A stretch of DNA of 64,000 nucleotides. It comes from Leptospira hartskeerlii. GTDB taxonomy: Bacteria; Spirochaetota; Leptospiria; Leptospirales; Leptospiraceae. The DNA is taken from contig NZ_NPDL01000005.1 of the NCBI RefSeq assembly GCF_002811475.1, positions 176,823-240,822 of the forward strand. Reading direction: 5' to 3'. Positions 31,681 to 40,764 of this stretch are shown here, piece after piece (position 1 is the stretch's first letter; each line of letters begins with the position of its first letter). The position numbers and the translations under genes were made by a program. Under the pieces are notes generated by a model. That model searched no databases, had not been told where the DNA came from, and saw nothing but the letters and a program-made list of their open reading frames with translations.

Positions 31681-32275
31681 TTCCGTAGGAATCGTACTCG
31701 CGGGCGGAAAAAGTTCCAGAATGGGAAGGGATAAGTCCTTTCTCTCCTTAAAAAGCCAAAAATTCTTTCTTTTAGAATCTTACAAAAAACTAAAATTCTT
31801 ATGTAAGAATGTTCGAGTTTCCATTCGAGAAGAACAAAGAGAAGAATATTCAAAACATGTTCCGAATGAGTTTCTGGTATCCGACTCCATTCAGAACCTG
31901 GAAGGTCCTCTCCAAGGGATTTTCAGTTCTTTTCTTCCTTTCCAAAACGATCCTAATGTTAAAAATTTTTTGGTTCTAGCAGTGGATATTCCTTATATGA
32001 GGATCAAAACATTGGCTAGGTTATATTCCAAAAAAGAGATAATCGGTTCTGGAGTTTTTTATCAAACGGGCGAGGGGATTGAACCGTTATGCGGTCTTTA
32101 TTCTTCCGAGTATCTTAGGTTTTTATTCCAAGAATTCGAAAAAGGGGTCTTAAATTCCATTTCTCCTAAGGTTTTGATCCAAAGAGGAAATCCTAGTCTT
32201 TTGGAGGTTCCGGAAATGGAAAAATCTTCCTTCATCAACCTGAATTCTCCAGAGGATCTAAAGCCTCCAAAGTGA
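31667..32275 (+). CDS. mobA: Molybdenum cofactor guanylyltransferase MobA-like protein
   Basis: A 202-residue nucleotidyltransferase that attaches GMP to molybdopterin for bis-MGD enzymes such as the oxidoreductase at 24.8 kb. Motifs: GIVLAGGKSSRMGRDKSF at the N-terminus, NLEGPLQGIFSSF and AVDIPYM (metal-binding Asp). The ATG at 31667 lies inside the end of moaE, a normal overlap; starting further upstream would add residues before the Rossmann strand. Last gene of the moaADE-mobA run. Confidence 0.85.
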   Translation: MRAIDSVGIVLAGGKSSRMGRDKSFLSLKSQKFFLLESYKKLKFLCKNVRVSIREEQREEYSKHVPNEFLVSDSIQNLEGPLQGIFSSFLPFQNDPNVKNFLVLAVDIPYMRIKTLARLYSKKEIIGSGVFYQTGEGIEPLCGLYSSEYLRFLFQEFEKGVLNSISPKVLIQRGNPSLLEVPEMEKSSFINLNSPEDLKPPK

Positions 32276-32322
32276 TACGTTTCCGGTCAAAAACCGATTT
32301 ACATGGGGTCCGAGAGAGAAAT

Positions 32323-32412
<90 letters not shown>

Positions 32413-32449
32413 TACAGAAGGCGTCCTCCGCTTTCTGTCTTCTGAGACC

Positions 32450-33838
32450 ATGGAATTCAAGACAAAGAAAAATCAAAACGCATCCGTAGACCTTAAGTTA
32501 ACCTTTGATAAGAACGATCTGGAAAAGGCGTTCGAAAAGACTTATAAAGAGAAACAAAAGGATCTCAAGATCCCGGGCTTCCGTCCCGGCAAGGCACCGA
32601 TCGAAATGGTAAAACGCCATTTGGGAGACTCGGTAGCAAACGACGCAATCAATCTTCTATTATTAGAAACTGTAAGTGAACTTTCCGGGAAACTGGAACA
32701 CAAGATTGTACGTTTCCCTAAATTTACTGTCGAGGACTATGTTCCTGAAAAAAGTTTAGTGGCAACTGCGGTCTATGATACTGATCCGGAAGTTTCCTTA
32801 GGGAAATACAAAAAGATCAAGATCAAACTTCCCGAAGTACAAGTGACCGACGAGGATATCACTGAGGAGCTTCAGTTCGTTCGTAAACAACTTGCCAGAA
32901 AACTTCTGAGAGAACCAAGCGAAGGAGCCGAGAACGGCGATATCGTAGATATGGAATTCGAAGTGAAGGAAGACGGTCAGGAACCTAAGAACGCTAAAAA
33001 CGGTTCAAGTGATTATAAATTAGGAGAAGCTAATAATCTTCCCGGTTTTGACGACAACCTATACGGTATCAAAACCGGAGAGACCAAGAACTTCACCTAT
33101 ACCTATCCTAGCGATTATCCAAGAGAAGATCTGGCCGGTAAAAAAATGGAATTCGCCATGACCTTGAAGGCGATCTATAAAGAAGTTCTTCCGGAATTGG
33201 ACGACGATCTCGCTAGTGAATATGATGGTTCTTCTTCCCTTCAAGTCCTAAAGGATAAGATCAAAACCGATCTACAAAAGAATTATAACGAAGCTGTAAA
33301 ATCCAAAAAGATGGAAGAAATTTACAAGGAACTGGTAGCAGATTCCAAGTTTGTTTTCCCTGAATCGTATCTTACGGAAGAATCAGAACATGTGTATCAA
33401 AATATGATGCAAGATGTTTTAGGAAGAGGCCAGGCCAGAATTCCTAAAGAACAGATCCCAAGTATCGAAAAATACGCGGAAATGGTAAAAAAGCCTTTAG
33501 GAGAAGTAAGGGACTCTTTCAAAACCATCGCCGAAAACAGACTGAAAGGGTATTTCTCCAGACAGAAACTAGCTTCTGCGGAAAATATTGTTTTGACGGA
33601 CGAGGATTTCGACCGCGAAATCTCGACCCTTGCCTCAAGATATGGTATGTCTGACGCCGATTTTAAAAAAGAATTGGAAAAAGGTAAACTTCTGGAAACT
33701 TACCGGGACAATTTTTTAGCAAAAAAGATAGACGATACCCTCTTCCAGCTTGTAGAAAAGAAATACAACGAGAAGATGAGTATCCGTCAGCTAAAGGAAT
33801 TCCTTTCTAATAAGGAAACTGGAGAAGTATGGCAATAA
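32450..33838 (+). CDS. tig: Trigger factor (ribosome-associated chaperone, peptidyl-prolyl isomerase)
   Basis: A 462-residue chaperone that binds nascent chains at the ribosome exit. N-terminal ribosome-binding signature [19 protein letters not shown] (about 43-61), FKBP-type isomerase domain (about 155-245, [14 protein letters not shown] ... [15 protein letters not shown]) and a long helical C-terminal chaperone region. It overlaps clpP by 10 bases, forming the classical tig-clpP-clpX operon. Confidence 0.95.
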   Translation: MEFKTKKNQNASVDLKLTFDKNDLEKAFEKTYKEKQKDLKIPGFRPGKAPIEMVKRHLGDSVANDAINLLLLETVSELSGKLEHKIVRFPKFTVEDYVPEKSLVATAVYDTDPEVSLGKYKKIKIKLPEVQVTDEDITEELQFVRKQLARKLLREPSEGAENGDIVDMEFEVKEDGQEPKNAKNGSSDYKLGEANNLPGFDDNLYGIKTGETKNFTYTYPSDYPREDLAGKKMEFAMTLKAIYKEVLPELDDDLASEYDGSSSLQVLKDKIKTDLQKNYNEAVKSKKMEEIYKELVADSKFVFPESYLTEESEHVYQNMMQDVLGRGQARIPKEQIPSIEKYAEMVKKPLGEVRDSFKTIAENRLKGYFSRQKLASAENIVLTDEDFDREISTLASRYGMSDADFKKELEKGKLLETYRDNFLAKKIDDTLFQLVEKKYNEKMSIRQLKEFLSNKETGEVWQ

Positions 33839-34422
33839 TTCCTACAGTTATAGAGCAAACCGGTCGTGGAGAAATGCGTTATGACGTATTTTCTCGCCTC
33901 TTAAAAGACAGAATTATCTTTCTAGGTGACGCAATTTCCGACGATTACGCGAACGTGATCATCGCCCAATTACTGTTTCTGGACGCGGAAAACCCGGACA
34001 GGGACATCTATTTATATCTGAATTCCCCCGGCGGATATGTATCTTCCGGACTTGCCATTTACGATACTATGCAGTATATTAAGGCCGACGTTCGTACACT
34101 TTGTATTGGTCAGGCTTCTTCTATGGCGGCACTTCTTCTGGCTGGCGGGGCAAAGGGCAAAAGATCTGCTCTTCCTCATTCCAGAATTATGATGCACCAA
34201 CCAACCGGAGGAGCTACCGGTCAGGCTTCCGATATTGCTATCCAAGCTAAGGAAGTTCTGAAATTAAAGCAGGTGTTAAATGGTTTGTACGCTAAACACA
34301 CGGGCAAGTCTGTGGAAGAAGTGCAAAAGGATACCGAAAGGGACCTTTACATGACTCCGGAAGAAGCCCAAAAATACGGAATCATTGATTCTGTAATTTC
34401 GATAGAGCGTCAAAAGAACTGA
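33829..34422 (+). CDS. clpP: ATP-dependent Clp protease proteolytic subunit
   Basis: A 197-residue serine protease that forms the tetradecameric chamber. Catalytic triad visible as S98 (GQASSMAA), H123 (RIMMHQP) and D172 (ERDLYM); [10 protein letters not shown] is the oxyanion region. Pairs with ClpX encoded 12 bases downstream. Start overlaps the end of tig. Confidence 0.97.
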   Translation: MAIIPTVIEQTGRGEMRYDVFSRLLKDRIIFLGDAISDDYANVIIAQLLFLDAENPDRDIYLYLNSPGGYVSSGLAIYDTMQYIKADVRTLCIGQASSMAALLLAGGAKGKRSALPHSRIMMHQPTGGATGQASDIAIQAKEVLKLKQVLNGLYAKHTGKSVEEVQKDTERDLYMTPEEAQKYGIIDSVISIERQKN

Positions 34423-34434
34423 TAGGGGGATCCC

Positions 34435-35706
34435 GTGGCAAAAAAACCGACCGGAACCAATAATAAACAAAAATTATTTTGTTCGTTCTGCGGAAAAGAA
34501 CAAGACTCCGTAAAACGACTGGTTGCCGGCCCAGGTGTTTATATTTGCGACGAGTGTATCTCTCTCTGCAATGAGATCATTGCGGAAGAGCCAGAACAGG
34601 AAAAAGAGCGCACAGAACTTTTGGGAGAAGTCCCTAATCCTGCTGCTATTAAAGCGATCTTAGACCAATATGTAATCGGACAAGACCATGCTAAAAAAGC
34701 TTTGTCCGTTGCGGTTTATAATCACTACAAACGAATTTATCTCAAAGACAAAAAGGCGGATATCGAATTAGAAAAATCGAATATTCTTCTGATTGGCCCT
34801 ACGGGTTCCGGAAAAACTTTGCTCGCTCAAACTCTAGCAAAGATCATTAAAGTCCCGTTTGCGATCGTAGATGCAACTGCACTTACTGAAGCTGGATACG
34901 TAGGAGAAGATGTAGAAAACATCATTCTCAAGCTGATCCAAAACGCGGACAACGATATCAAAAAAGCGGAGATCGGTATCATCTACATAGACGAAGTAGA
35001 TAAGATCGCTCGCAAATCAGACAGCGCATCCATCACGAGAGACGTGAGTGGAGAAGGTGTGCAACAAGCACTTTTAAAAATTATAGAAGGAACCGTAGCA
35101 AACGTTCCTCCTCAGGGTGGAAGAAAACATCCTCACCAAGAATATCTGCAAGTAGATACTAAAAATATTCTATTCATTCTAGGTGGAGCATTCGTTGACC
35201 TGGATAATATTATCAAAACCAGAACCGGTGTAAAAACAATCGGATTCGGTAGCGATGAGAAAGACGGCAAAATCTTAAGAGATGAGAGCAAAGGTGAGAT
35301 CTTAGCTCGTGTGATCCCTGAGGACTTAATGAAGTTCGGACTTATCCCTGAATTTATAGGTCGTATGCCTGTGATCGCTACTCTGCAAGACTTGAGTGTT
35401 GAAATGCTCAAACGTATTTTCAGAGAGCCTAAAAACGCAATCTTACGGCAATATACTAAGATCCTAGAAATGGAAAATGTAAAACTTTCCTTCGAAGAAG
35501 CAGCTATCGACAAGATCGCCCAGCTTGCGATCGAAAGGGCATCCGGAGCCAGGGGACTACGCGCTATCGTAGAAAATCTAATGTTAGATTTGATGTACGA
35601 AATTCCTTCTCGTAAAGACGTAGAAGAAGTGATCATCACGGAAGAAGCTGTAACCGGAACCAAACCTCCGAAACTAATTCTGAAAAAAGAACCAAAAATC
35701 GCTTAA
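34435..35706 (+). CDS. clpX: ATP-dependent Clp protease ATP-binding subunit ClpX
   Basis: A 423-residue AAA+ unfoldase. N-terminal zinc finger C16/C19/C38/C41, Walker A GPTGSGKT (about 121-128), pore loop GYVGED, Walker [11 protein letters not shown], and the ClpP-contact IGF-type loop read as IGF in TIGFGSDEK. The start is GTG, fixed by AGGGGGA five bases upstream and by the adjacent zinc finger. The operon ends at a long inverted repeat. Confidence 0.97.
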   Translation: MAKKPTGTNNKQKLFCSFCGKEQDSVKRLVAGPGVYICDECISLCNEIIAEEPEQEKERTELLGEVPNPAAIKAILDQYVIGQDHAKKALSVAVYNHYKRIYLKDKKADIELEKSNILLIGPTGSGKTLLAQTLAKIIKVPFAIVDATALTEAGYVGEDVENIILKLIQNADNDIKKAEIGIIYIDEVDKIARKSDSASITRDVSGEGVQQALLKIIEGTVANVPPQGGRKHPHQEYLQVDTKNILFILGGAFVDLDNIIKTRTGVKTIGFGSDEKDGKILRDESKGEILARVIPEDLMKFGLIPEFIGRMPVIATLQDLSVEMLKRIFREPKNAILRQYTKILEMENVKLSFEEAAIDKIAQLAIERASGARGLRAIVENLMLDLMYEIPSRKDVEEVIITEEAVTGTKPPKLILKKEPKIA

Positions 35707-35734
35707 GAGCGGTAACGCGATTTCGCGCAGAGAA

Positions 35735-35821
35735 CACCGAGGTCACTGAGAGGGCTTTAGGAAATGGTAATATTTCCATTCCTTATATCTCTAAATCTCT
35801 ATGTTCTCAGTGACCTCGGTG
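35735..35821. repeat. Long inverted repeat between clpX and adh (stem-loop element, possible bidirectional terminator)
   Basis: A perfect 17-base arm CACCGAGGTCACTGAGA (35735-35751) pairs with TCTCAGTGACCTCGGTG (35805-35821). The 53-base interior holds a second small inverted repeat (GGAAAT 35760-35765 / ATTTCC 35772-35777). It fills the gap between two convergent genes. The arm sequence resembles the 'accgaggtcactgag' class of dispersed intergenic repeats seen in many bacteria; that link is from memory, not a search. Confidence 0.75.
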
Positions 35822-35833
35822 CGAAACTTTCTC

Positions 35834-36880
35834 TTAATTCAAACTAGCGATATCTATCACAAATCTGTAACGTACGTCGCTTTTAACGACTCTTTCATAA
35901 GCATCGTTTACTTTTTGGATTGGGATGAGTTCAATATCGCTGGTGATATTATGCTTTCCGCAGAAATCCAACATCTCTTGTGTTTCTTGGATCCCACCAA
36001 TCAGGGAACCGGCAAGACTCTTACGACCCATGACCAAAGAAAATGCTCCGATCGGAACTTGTTCTTCCGGAACACCAACTACTACCATAGATCCATCCAC
36101 TCTCAATAGGCTGAGATAAGCGTTCCAATCCAGAGGCATCGAAACAGTGTTGATGATCAGATCAAAACTTCCTCTTAACTTAGCGAATGTGCTTTTTTCT
36201 GAAGTAGCATAGAAATGATCCGCGCCTAGACGTTTTGCATCCGCTTCCTTCTTATTGGAATGGCTTAGTACTGTAACTTCCGCGCCTAAAGCATGGGCAA
36301 TCTTCACTCCCATATGGCCGAGTCCGCCAAGGCCGATAATCGCTACCTTTTTACCAGGACCTGCTTTCCAATGTGCAAGTGGAGAATATAAAGTGATCCC
36401 CGCACAAAGTAATGGAGCAGCAGCATCCAAAGGAAGATTATCAGGAATTCTTAATACGTAATTCTGATCCACAACGATCTTATTGGAATAACCTCCGTAG
36501 GTTGGGGTCTTTCCGTCTTGTTCTCTCCCGTTGTAGGTGGCGCTCATTCCGGTTTCGCAGAATTGTTCCAAACCTGCTTTGCAATGTTCGCATTCTCTGC
36601 AAGAGTCCACAAAACATCCGACTCCTACCTTATCTCCTACTTTGAACTTTGTAACCTTGGATCCTACCTTTGACACAACACCTGTGATCTCGTGGCCTGG
36701 AACCATAGGAAAGATGGATCCTCCCCATTCGTCTCTCGCCTGGTGAATGTCCGAATGACAGATACCGCAGTAATGAATATCGATGACTATATCTTGGTCT
36801 TTTGCATCTCTTCTATCGAATTGAAAAGGTGCCAAGGGAGCCTTTGCAATAGCTGCAGCATAACCTTTTGCTGGGATCAT
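35834..36880 (-). CDS. Zinc-dependent alcohol dehydrogenase (cinnamyl-alcohol/YahK-like)
   Basis: A 348-residue medium-chain dehydrogenase. Catalytic zinc site: C41 in GICHSD, the His in PGHEITG and a later Cys (LLCAGIT); structural zinc cysteines in [16 protein letters not shown]; Rossmann motif [13 protein letters not shown]. This is the NADPH-type cinnamyl/aldehyde-reductase branch ([15 protein letters not shown] rather than an NAD-type acidic residue). Probably reduces aldehydes. Monocistronic, facing the inverted repeat after clpX. Confidence 0.88.
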   Translation of the reverse strand: MIPAKGYAAAIAKAPLAPFQFDRRDAKDQDIVIDIHYCGICHSDIHQARDEWGGSIFPMVPGHEITGVVSKVGSKVTKFKVGDKVGVGCFVDSCRECEHCKAGLEQFCETGMSATYNGREQDGKTPTYGGYSNKIVVDQNYVLRIPDNLPLDAAAPLLCAGITLYSPLAHWKAGPGKKVAIIGLGGLGHMGVKIAHALGAEVTVLSHSNKKEADAKRLGADHFYATSEKSTFAKLRGSFDLIINTVSMPLDWNAYLSLLRVDGSMVVVGVPEEQVPIGAFSLVMGRKSLAGSLIGGIQETQEMLDFCGKHNITSDIELIPIQKVNDAYERVVKSDVRYRFVIDIASLN

Positions 36881-37056
36881 TTTCTTCCTCGTTTGTTAAT
36901 GGAATATTGGATGAATTTCAAGTGGTGAGAAATTCGGGAATTTTCGATCTGAAAAATTCCCTAGTTAGACAGGAACGTGTAAGTTTTGTTTTTTATTTTC
37001 TTCTATTCTGAAAATTTAATACTGACCTCCGGTCGATCGCATCCGCGTTGGTCTGA

Positions 37057-38157
37057 TTAATCCCTCACCCGACCAACAGTCAGGATAGCTGCCTTAGAAA
37101 GTCCTTTTTTGCCTGATTCCATTTCTAAAAATCTTCCGAAATCCAGCGTGAGTTCTCTTGAGTTTTTATATTCTCTGCCGGAACTCCAGTTTTGGAGTTG
37201 GATCAAAAGTGGCGCAACGCCTGCTGAGTTAGTGAGTTCCGTTAATCTATCGCTTAGAAATACCAAATATTCTCCGGGTCTAACTTGGATCTTTTTCACT
37301 TCTCTTGTAGAACTTCTAAAATCATAAAACACTTGTTTAGAGATCGGTAATATATTCGTTTTCCCGCTTTTGTGAAGTAGTGCAGGTAGTTTTTGGAACT
37401 GCAGAATACCTGCTTCTCCGTTCCTGGTTTCTAAATAAAATAGTGTAAGATTTAAATAAGAGATTGGAGTGGATCTGAGCGCTCTGTCGATTTTATAGAG
37501 TAGATCTTCTCCCCTTAGACCGGTGGTCTCCTGAGCAAGGGAGATCATACCCTCTATCCTTGCCTTGAGAGAAGATTCGATTGCCCCGTGATTCGGAAAT
37601 CCAGCTAATACTCCAAAACAACCGTCTGCAGTCGGAATGATATTTGCATAATCTGATTCCCCGCTGTCGGAGGAACGAGGAAAAACAGTGATGTCCAGGT
37701 TTTTGATCTTATGAAGTCTGATCTTATGGAAAAATTTTTGGATCTTGTCTGAAAGTTCTCTTTCCTTTTTGTTTAAGGATTCTTGGGAAACAGATTCTTC
37801 TTTTGTCTTCTTCTGGTAGAGAGCGATCCGGAAATGTCTAGCAAGTTCTCCCAGCTCATCCGTTCTCTCTGCTTCTCCTGAATCTTCGTAAACATCCTGG
37901 GACCAGTTCTGTAATAGCTGGGAAATAGATTTAAGAGATTTAAAACTTAAATTCAAAAGAAAATAGGTGAGTATTCCAAGTATGACTGAGAAAAAAAGCC
38001 CGAAACCTAATCGGATCCAAACAAATGCCCTTAATTCTTTTCTGATCTCTTCTCCAAATAGGAAATCATCTAAAAGTAGATAAGATAAAAATAATACGAA
38101 AGAGGCAGTAAAAGAAGCGAACGCTAATTTATGCTTGGATTGAAGATTTGGAAACAA
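37057..38157 (-). CDS. Membrane protein with degenerate SpoIIE/PP2C-like domain
   Basis: A 366-residue protein with two N-terminal transmembrane helices (about 12-30 and 45-70), a HAMP-like linker, a short coiled coil and a C-terminal domain (about 165-360) laid out like SpoIIE-type PP2C phosphatases, ending with YLVFLSDRLTEL where active family members have SDG. The metal-binding Asp positions look lost (AGFPNHGAIESSL where 'D-x-x-G-H-G' is expected), so it is probably not an active phosphatase. It starts one base after tatC ends. Function unknown. Confidence 0.6.
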   Translation of the reverse strand: MFPNLQSKHKLAFASFTASFVLFLSYLLLDDFLFGEEIRKELRAFVWIRLGFGLFFSVILGILTYFLLNLSFKSLKSISQLLQNWSQDVYEDSGEAERTDELGELARHFRIALYQKKTKEESVSQESLNKKERELSDKIQKFFHKIRLHKIKNLDITVFPRSSDSGESDYANIIPTADGCFGVLAGFPNHGAIESSLKARIEGMISLAQETTGLRGEDLLYKIDRALRSTPISYLNLTLFYLETRNGEAGILQFQKLPALLHKSGKTNILPISKQVFYDFRSSTREVKKIQVRPGEYLVFLSDRLTELTNSAGVAPLLIQLQNWSSGREYKNSRELTLDFGRFLEMESGKKGLSKAAILTVGRVRD

Positions 38158-38158
38158 T

Positions 38159-38956
38159 TCATTTCCTCTCTATAATCGCGATTAGCACCAATGAGATCCC
38201 GAACAAGACCAGCAATGGAACAAATAACATTAGCATAGAGATCACATCCGGTCCAGGAGATAATACGGCTGCCGCAAATGCGATCCCTATGAATGCTTCT
38301 CTCCAATGACTAAGTAAGAAAGAAAGTTTTAATATTCCAACCGCAGCTAATAATACCATGATCACTGGAAGTTGGAAAGACAATCCAAAGATCAAATGCA
38401 TATTGAAGAATACATCGTAATATTCGTCTATTGGAAGCCTTGTCTCAATATCCAGAGGTCGAACAGTGACTAAAAATATTTTTAGAAAACTTTCGAATGC
38501 TTGTGCCCAACACAACCAAACTCCCAACCAAAATAGAATTGTGGAAAATGCGATGAGTGCTTTTCCGAGTCTTGCGGTTCTCGTCTCTAATGCTGGAGAA
38601 ACAAATCCCCATAAAAAAGCTAACGCGAAAGGAAAGGTGATCAAGATAGATACCATAAATCCTGTTCGCAGATAAACCATAAAAGGAGCCATGAGTTTGA
38701 TTTGGTAGAATGTAGCAGATTCTCCCAAAATGTTCTTGTACGGTTTGATCACTATTTTATGAAGCTCTTCTCCGAAATACAAAGCTACCACGAAGAAAAC
38801 CGTAAATACCAGAATGGAACGAATTAGAACGGACCGTAGTTCTTCTAAATGTTCCCCCAGGGTCATAAACTTTTCTCTGTCATGAGGAAGACTTTCTTCC
38901 GGAGCGGAGATTATAGGTTGGGGAGTAGTAGAGAGGCTCTTTTTTTTAGAAGGCAT
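38159..38956 (-). CDS. tatC: Sec-independent protein translocase TatC
   Basis: A 265-residue six-helix membrane protein that recognises twin-arginine signal peptides. The hallmark N-terminal motif [15 protein letters not shown] is at about 33-47, followed by characteristic FAFxWGF-type stretch ([14 protein letters not shown]) and a [11 protein letters not shown] loop with the conserved Pro-Asp. A separated tatA gene lies just upstream with a hairpin between the two. Confidence 0.95.
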   Translation of the reverse strand: MPSKKKSLSTTPQPIISAPEESLPHDREKFMTLGEHLEELRSVLIRSILVFTVFFVVALYFGEELHKIVIKPYKNILGESATFYQIKLMAPFMVYLRTGFMVSILITFPFALAFLWGFVSPALETRTARLGKALIAFSTILFWLGVWLCWAQAFESFLKIFLVTVRPLDIETRLPIDEYYDVFFNMHLIFGLSFQLPVIMVLLAAVGILKLSFLLSHWREAFIGIAFAAAVLSPGPDVISMLMLFVPLLVLFGISLVLIAIIERK

Positions 38957-38988
38957 ATCGAAAGGTTGGAATTCCTTCCCGGTTATAA

Positions 38989-39006
38989 AAGGGCCCGAGG
39001 GCCCTT
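38989..39006 (-). terminator. Hairpin between tatA and tatC (partial terminator candidate)
   Basis: A perfect 8-base inverted repeat AAGGGCCC/GGGCCCTT with a two-base centre. Read on the minus strand it is followed by TTTTATAA, the layout of a weak intrinsic terminator just after tatA. It could lower tatC relative to tatA, matching the excess of TatA needed for pore formation. Confidence 0.55.
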
Positions 39007-39013
39007 ATCATAT

Positions 39014-39262
39014 TTAAGCGGATTTTTTGGACTTTTTAGGAGAAGAAGTAGGAGCCGCCGGTTGTTTTGTTTCCGGTTCCTGGATTTTAGCGGATTCCGA
39101 TTCAGCATCTCCGGAAAGAGATTTGCGGAATTGGCGGATTCCGTCCCCTAAATCCTTTGCTAAAGAGGGAAGTCGCTTGCCCCCGAAAAGCAGGAGAGCT
39201 AAACCTAGTATGAAAAAGATTTCCCAAGGGCCTAAATTTAAAAATGCGAGTGGTGCGTACAT
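39014..39262 (-). CDS. tatA: Sec-independent protein translocase TatA/E
   Basis: An 82-residue protein: short periplasmic N-terminus, one transmembrane helix (LGPWEIFFILGLALLLFG), the FGxKRLP hinge (FGGKRLPSLAKDLG) and an amphipathic helix followed by a charged tail. No separate tatB was seen nearby, so this TatA may serve both roles. A near-perfect AAGGAG ribosome-binding site precedes the ATG. Confidence 0.92.
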   Translation of the reverse strand: MYAPLAFLNLGPWEIFFILGLALLLFGGKRLPSLAKDLGDGIRQFRKSLSGDAESESAKIQEPETKQPAAPTSSPKKSKKSA

Positions 39263-39378
39263 AACTATCTCCTTAGTTAGGATTTTGCCTCTGTAATATA
39301 TGTCAAATAGTTAGTAGGAACAAGCCGATAATTCTATTGGGACTTCGGTTCGGATAGAAAGGAAAAACGGACGGGAAT

Positions 39379-39549
39379 ATGAGAATAGAATCCAACCCAT
39401 TAGATTCACTCTCCGTTCCTCCACCGGTCCGAGAACCGGGTCGAGAGGAAGAAATAGAAGCGGATCGGAAAAAAGCGGAAGAACCCGCAGCAAAATCCGA
39501 TTATGTATATGCTCTTTCCGTCGGAAGTTTGATCAACGTGCAGGTGTAA
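39379..39549 (+). CDS. Small hypothetical protein (56 residues)
   Basis: An ATG at 39379 opens a 56-codon frame ending with TAA at 39547-39549, five bases before the next gene. The N-terminal half is Pro/Glu/Arg-rich ([19 protein letters not shown]) and the C-terminus is mixed hydrophobic ([15 protein letters not shown]). Upstream GACGGGAAT gives a modest ribosome-binding site. Evidence for coding is spacing, clean ends and a uniform reading frame; no family is recognised. Confidence 0.5.
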   Translation: MRIESNPLDSLSVPPPVREPGREEEIEADRKKAEEPAAKSDYVYALSVGSLINVQV

Positions 39550-39554
39550 TTAGA

Positions 39555-40364
39555 ATGGCTCTTACCAAGGAACAGAAGCAGGAATTCCAGGAGAAACTAG
39601 CGGATTTCCGCGCATTTTTGGAGGATTTGAAGAAGGAAGCGAACCTTCTAAAAGCCCAGTCCAGAAAAGATCCTAAAATGGAAGCTTACTTCAATGTGGC
39701 TCTTTCTCTAAATTCTATCAAAAACATAAATACCTGCCTTTTGATAAATGAGATCTCCGTGGCCATTCTGGATCTGAAATCGGATACCTACCTCAACCAA
39801 GGGAGGAAAGAAATTTATAGTGCGATTTCCTTTATGGAGAAGGTAGTCGGAACCGACTTCGAGTCTGGTTTGGGAGAAAATAAGGACCTTCTCGCCAAAA
39901 TCATAGAATTTAATCCTCTCCAAAGATTGAATTACGTGAAGGGACTCAGGACTTGTACCACGAACACGATCGAGGCATTCGGCTCTAACTCTAAATGGAA
40001 ATGGAGTTTTCCGGAGATACATTTCAAAATAGCCATACTTAGTAAGAATCTTTTTGACTTTCGGGCTTTTGAGAAGGAAAGAGACTTAGAGAATCCGTTT
40101 TATTATCCCAGACAGGAACACTATAATTTAATTCTGGAACTTTGTAACTTTGCCGCCCAGGAATATCGCGCCAAATTCGATTTGTCCACCCAGGACGCTG
40201 GGGATCTGAAAAAATCCATATCCCTTTTGGAGGTAAACCGTAAAATCCTGCAAACAACAGGCGAAACAGAGGACCTAGGAAAGACAAAAACCCTGATAGA
40301 ATCCCTAAAAGAAAAGGTAGAGTCGATAGAAGCCGAGAAGGAAAAGAAGAAAAAGAAGAAATAG
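39555..40364 (+). CDS. Conserved hypothetical helical protein
   Basis: A 269-residue soluble, mostly helical protein with no signal peptide. It is rich in Lys/Glu at both ends, finishing in a poly-lysine tail (EKEKKKKKK). The middle contains single Cys and Trp residues ([22 protein letters not shown]) that may help recognise homologues. It follows the 56-residue gene by five bases and precedes trxA, so it is likely in the same transcript. I do not recognise the family. Confidence 0.7.
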   Translation: MALTKEQKQEFQEKLADFRAFLEDLKKEANLLKAQSRKDPKMEAYFNVALSLNSIKNINTCLLINEISVAILDLKSDTYLNQGRKEIYSAISFMEKVVGTDFESGLGENKDLLAKIIEFNPLQRLNYVKGLRTCTTNTIEAFGSNSKWKWSFPEIHFKIAILSKNLFDFRAFEKERDLENPFYYPRQEHYNLILELCNFAAQEYRAKFDLSTQDAGDLKKSISLLEVNRKILQTTGETEDLGKTKTLIESLKEKVESIEAEKEKKKKKK

Positions 40365-40417
40365 ACCCGTCCAATTTGTTATAAAGAGTGGGAAAAAAAC
40401 AGGAGAAAATCTAACTC

Positions 40418-40732
40418 ATGGCATTGACCGAAATAAACGATTCAACTTTCAGTTCCGAGATCAACGGGGGCATGGTTCTAGTAGATTGCTGGGCAGAATG
40501 GTGTGGTCCTTGTAGAATGGTTTCCCCGGTTCTGGAAGAGCTTTCGTCCGAGATGAACGATATCTTAAAAATTAAAAAATTAAACGTAGACGACAACCAG
40601 GACACGGCACAAAAATTAAATATCCAATCCTTGCCGACCCTTCTACTTTTCAAAGACGGACAATTGGTGGATAAGATCATAGGAGCCCTTCCTAAGGCGC
40701 AAATCAAAAGTTTCATCGAAAGACATAAATAA
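40418..40732 (+). CDS. trxA: Thioredoxin
   Basis: A 104-residue thioredoxin with the redox motif W28-C29-G30-P31-C32, the cis-proline strand LNIQSLPTLLLFKDGQ and a closing helix. No signal peptide, so it acts in the cytoplasm. It probably accepts electrons from a thioredoxin reductase encoded elsewhere. Confidence 0.95.
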   Translation: MALTEINDSTFSSEINGGMVLVDCWAEWCGPCRMVSPVLEELSSEMNDILKIKKLNVDDNQDTAQKLNIQSLPTLLLFKDGQLVDKIIGALPKAQIKSFIERHK

Positions 40733-40764
40733 AAAATTCGATCTCGACTGCGGCGGAATTTTCC

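Noticed and set aside
35133..35663. A 176-codon antisense frame inside clpX
   Set aside because: Shadow of a highly conserved gene; no ribosome-binding site or domain.
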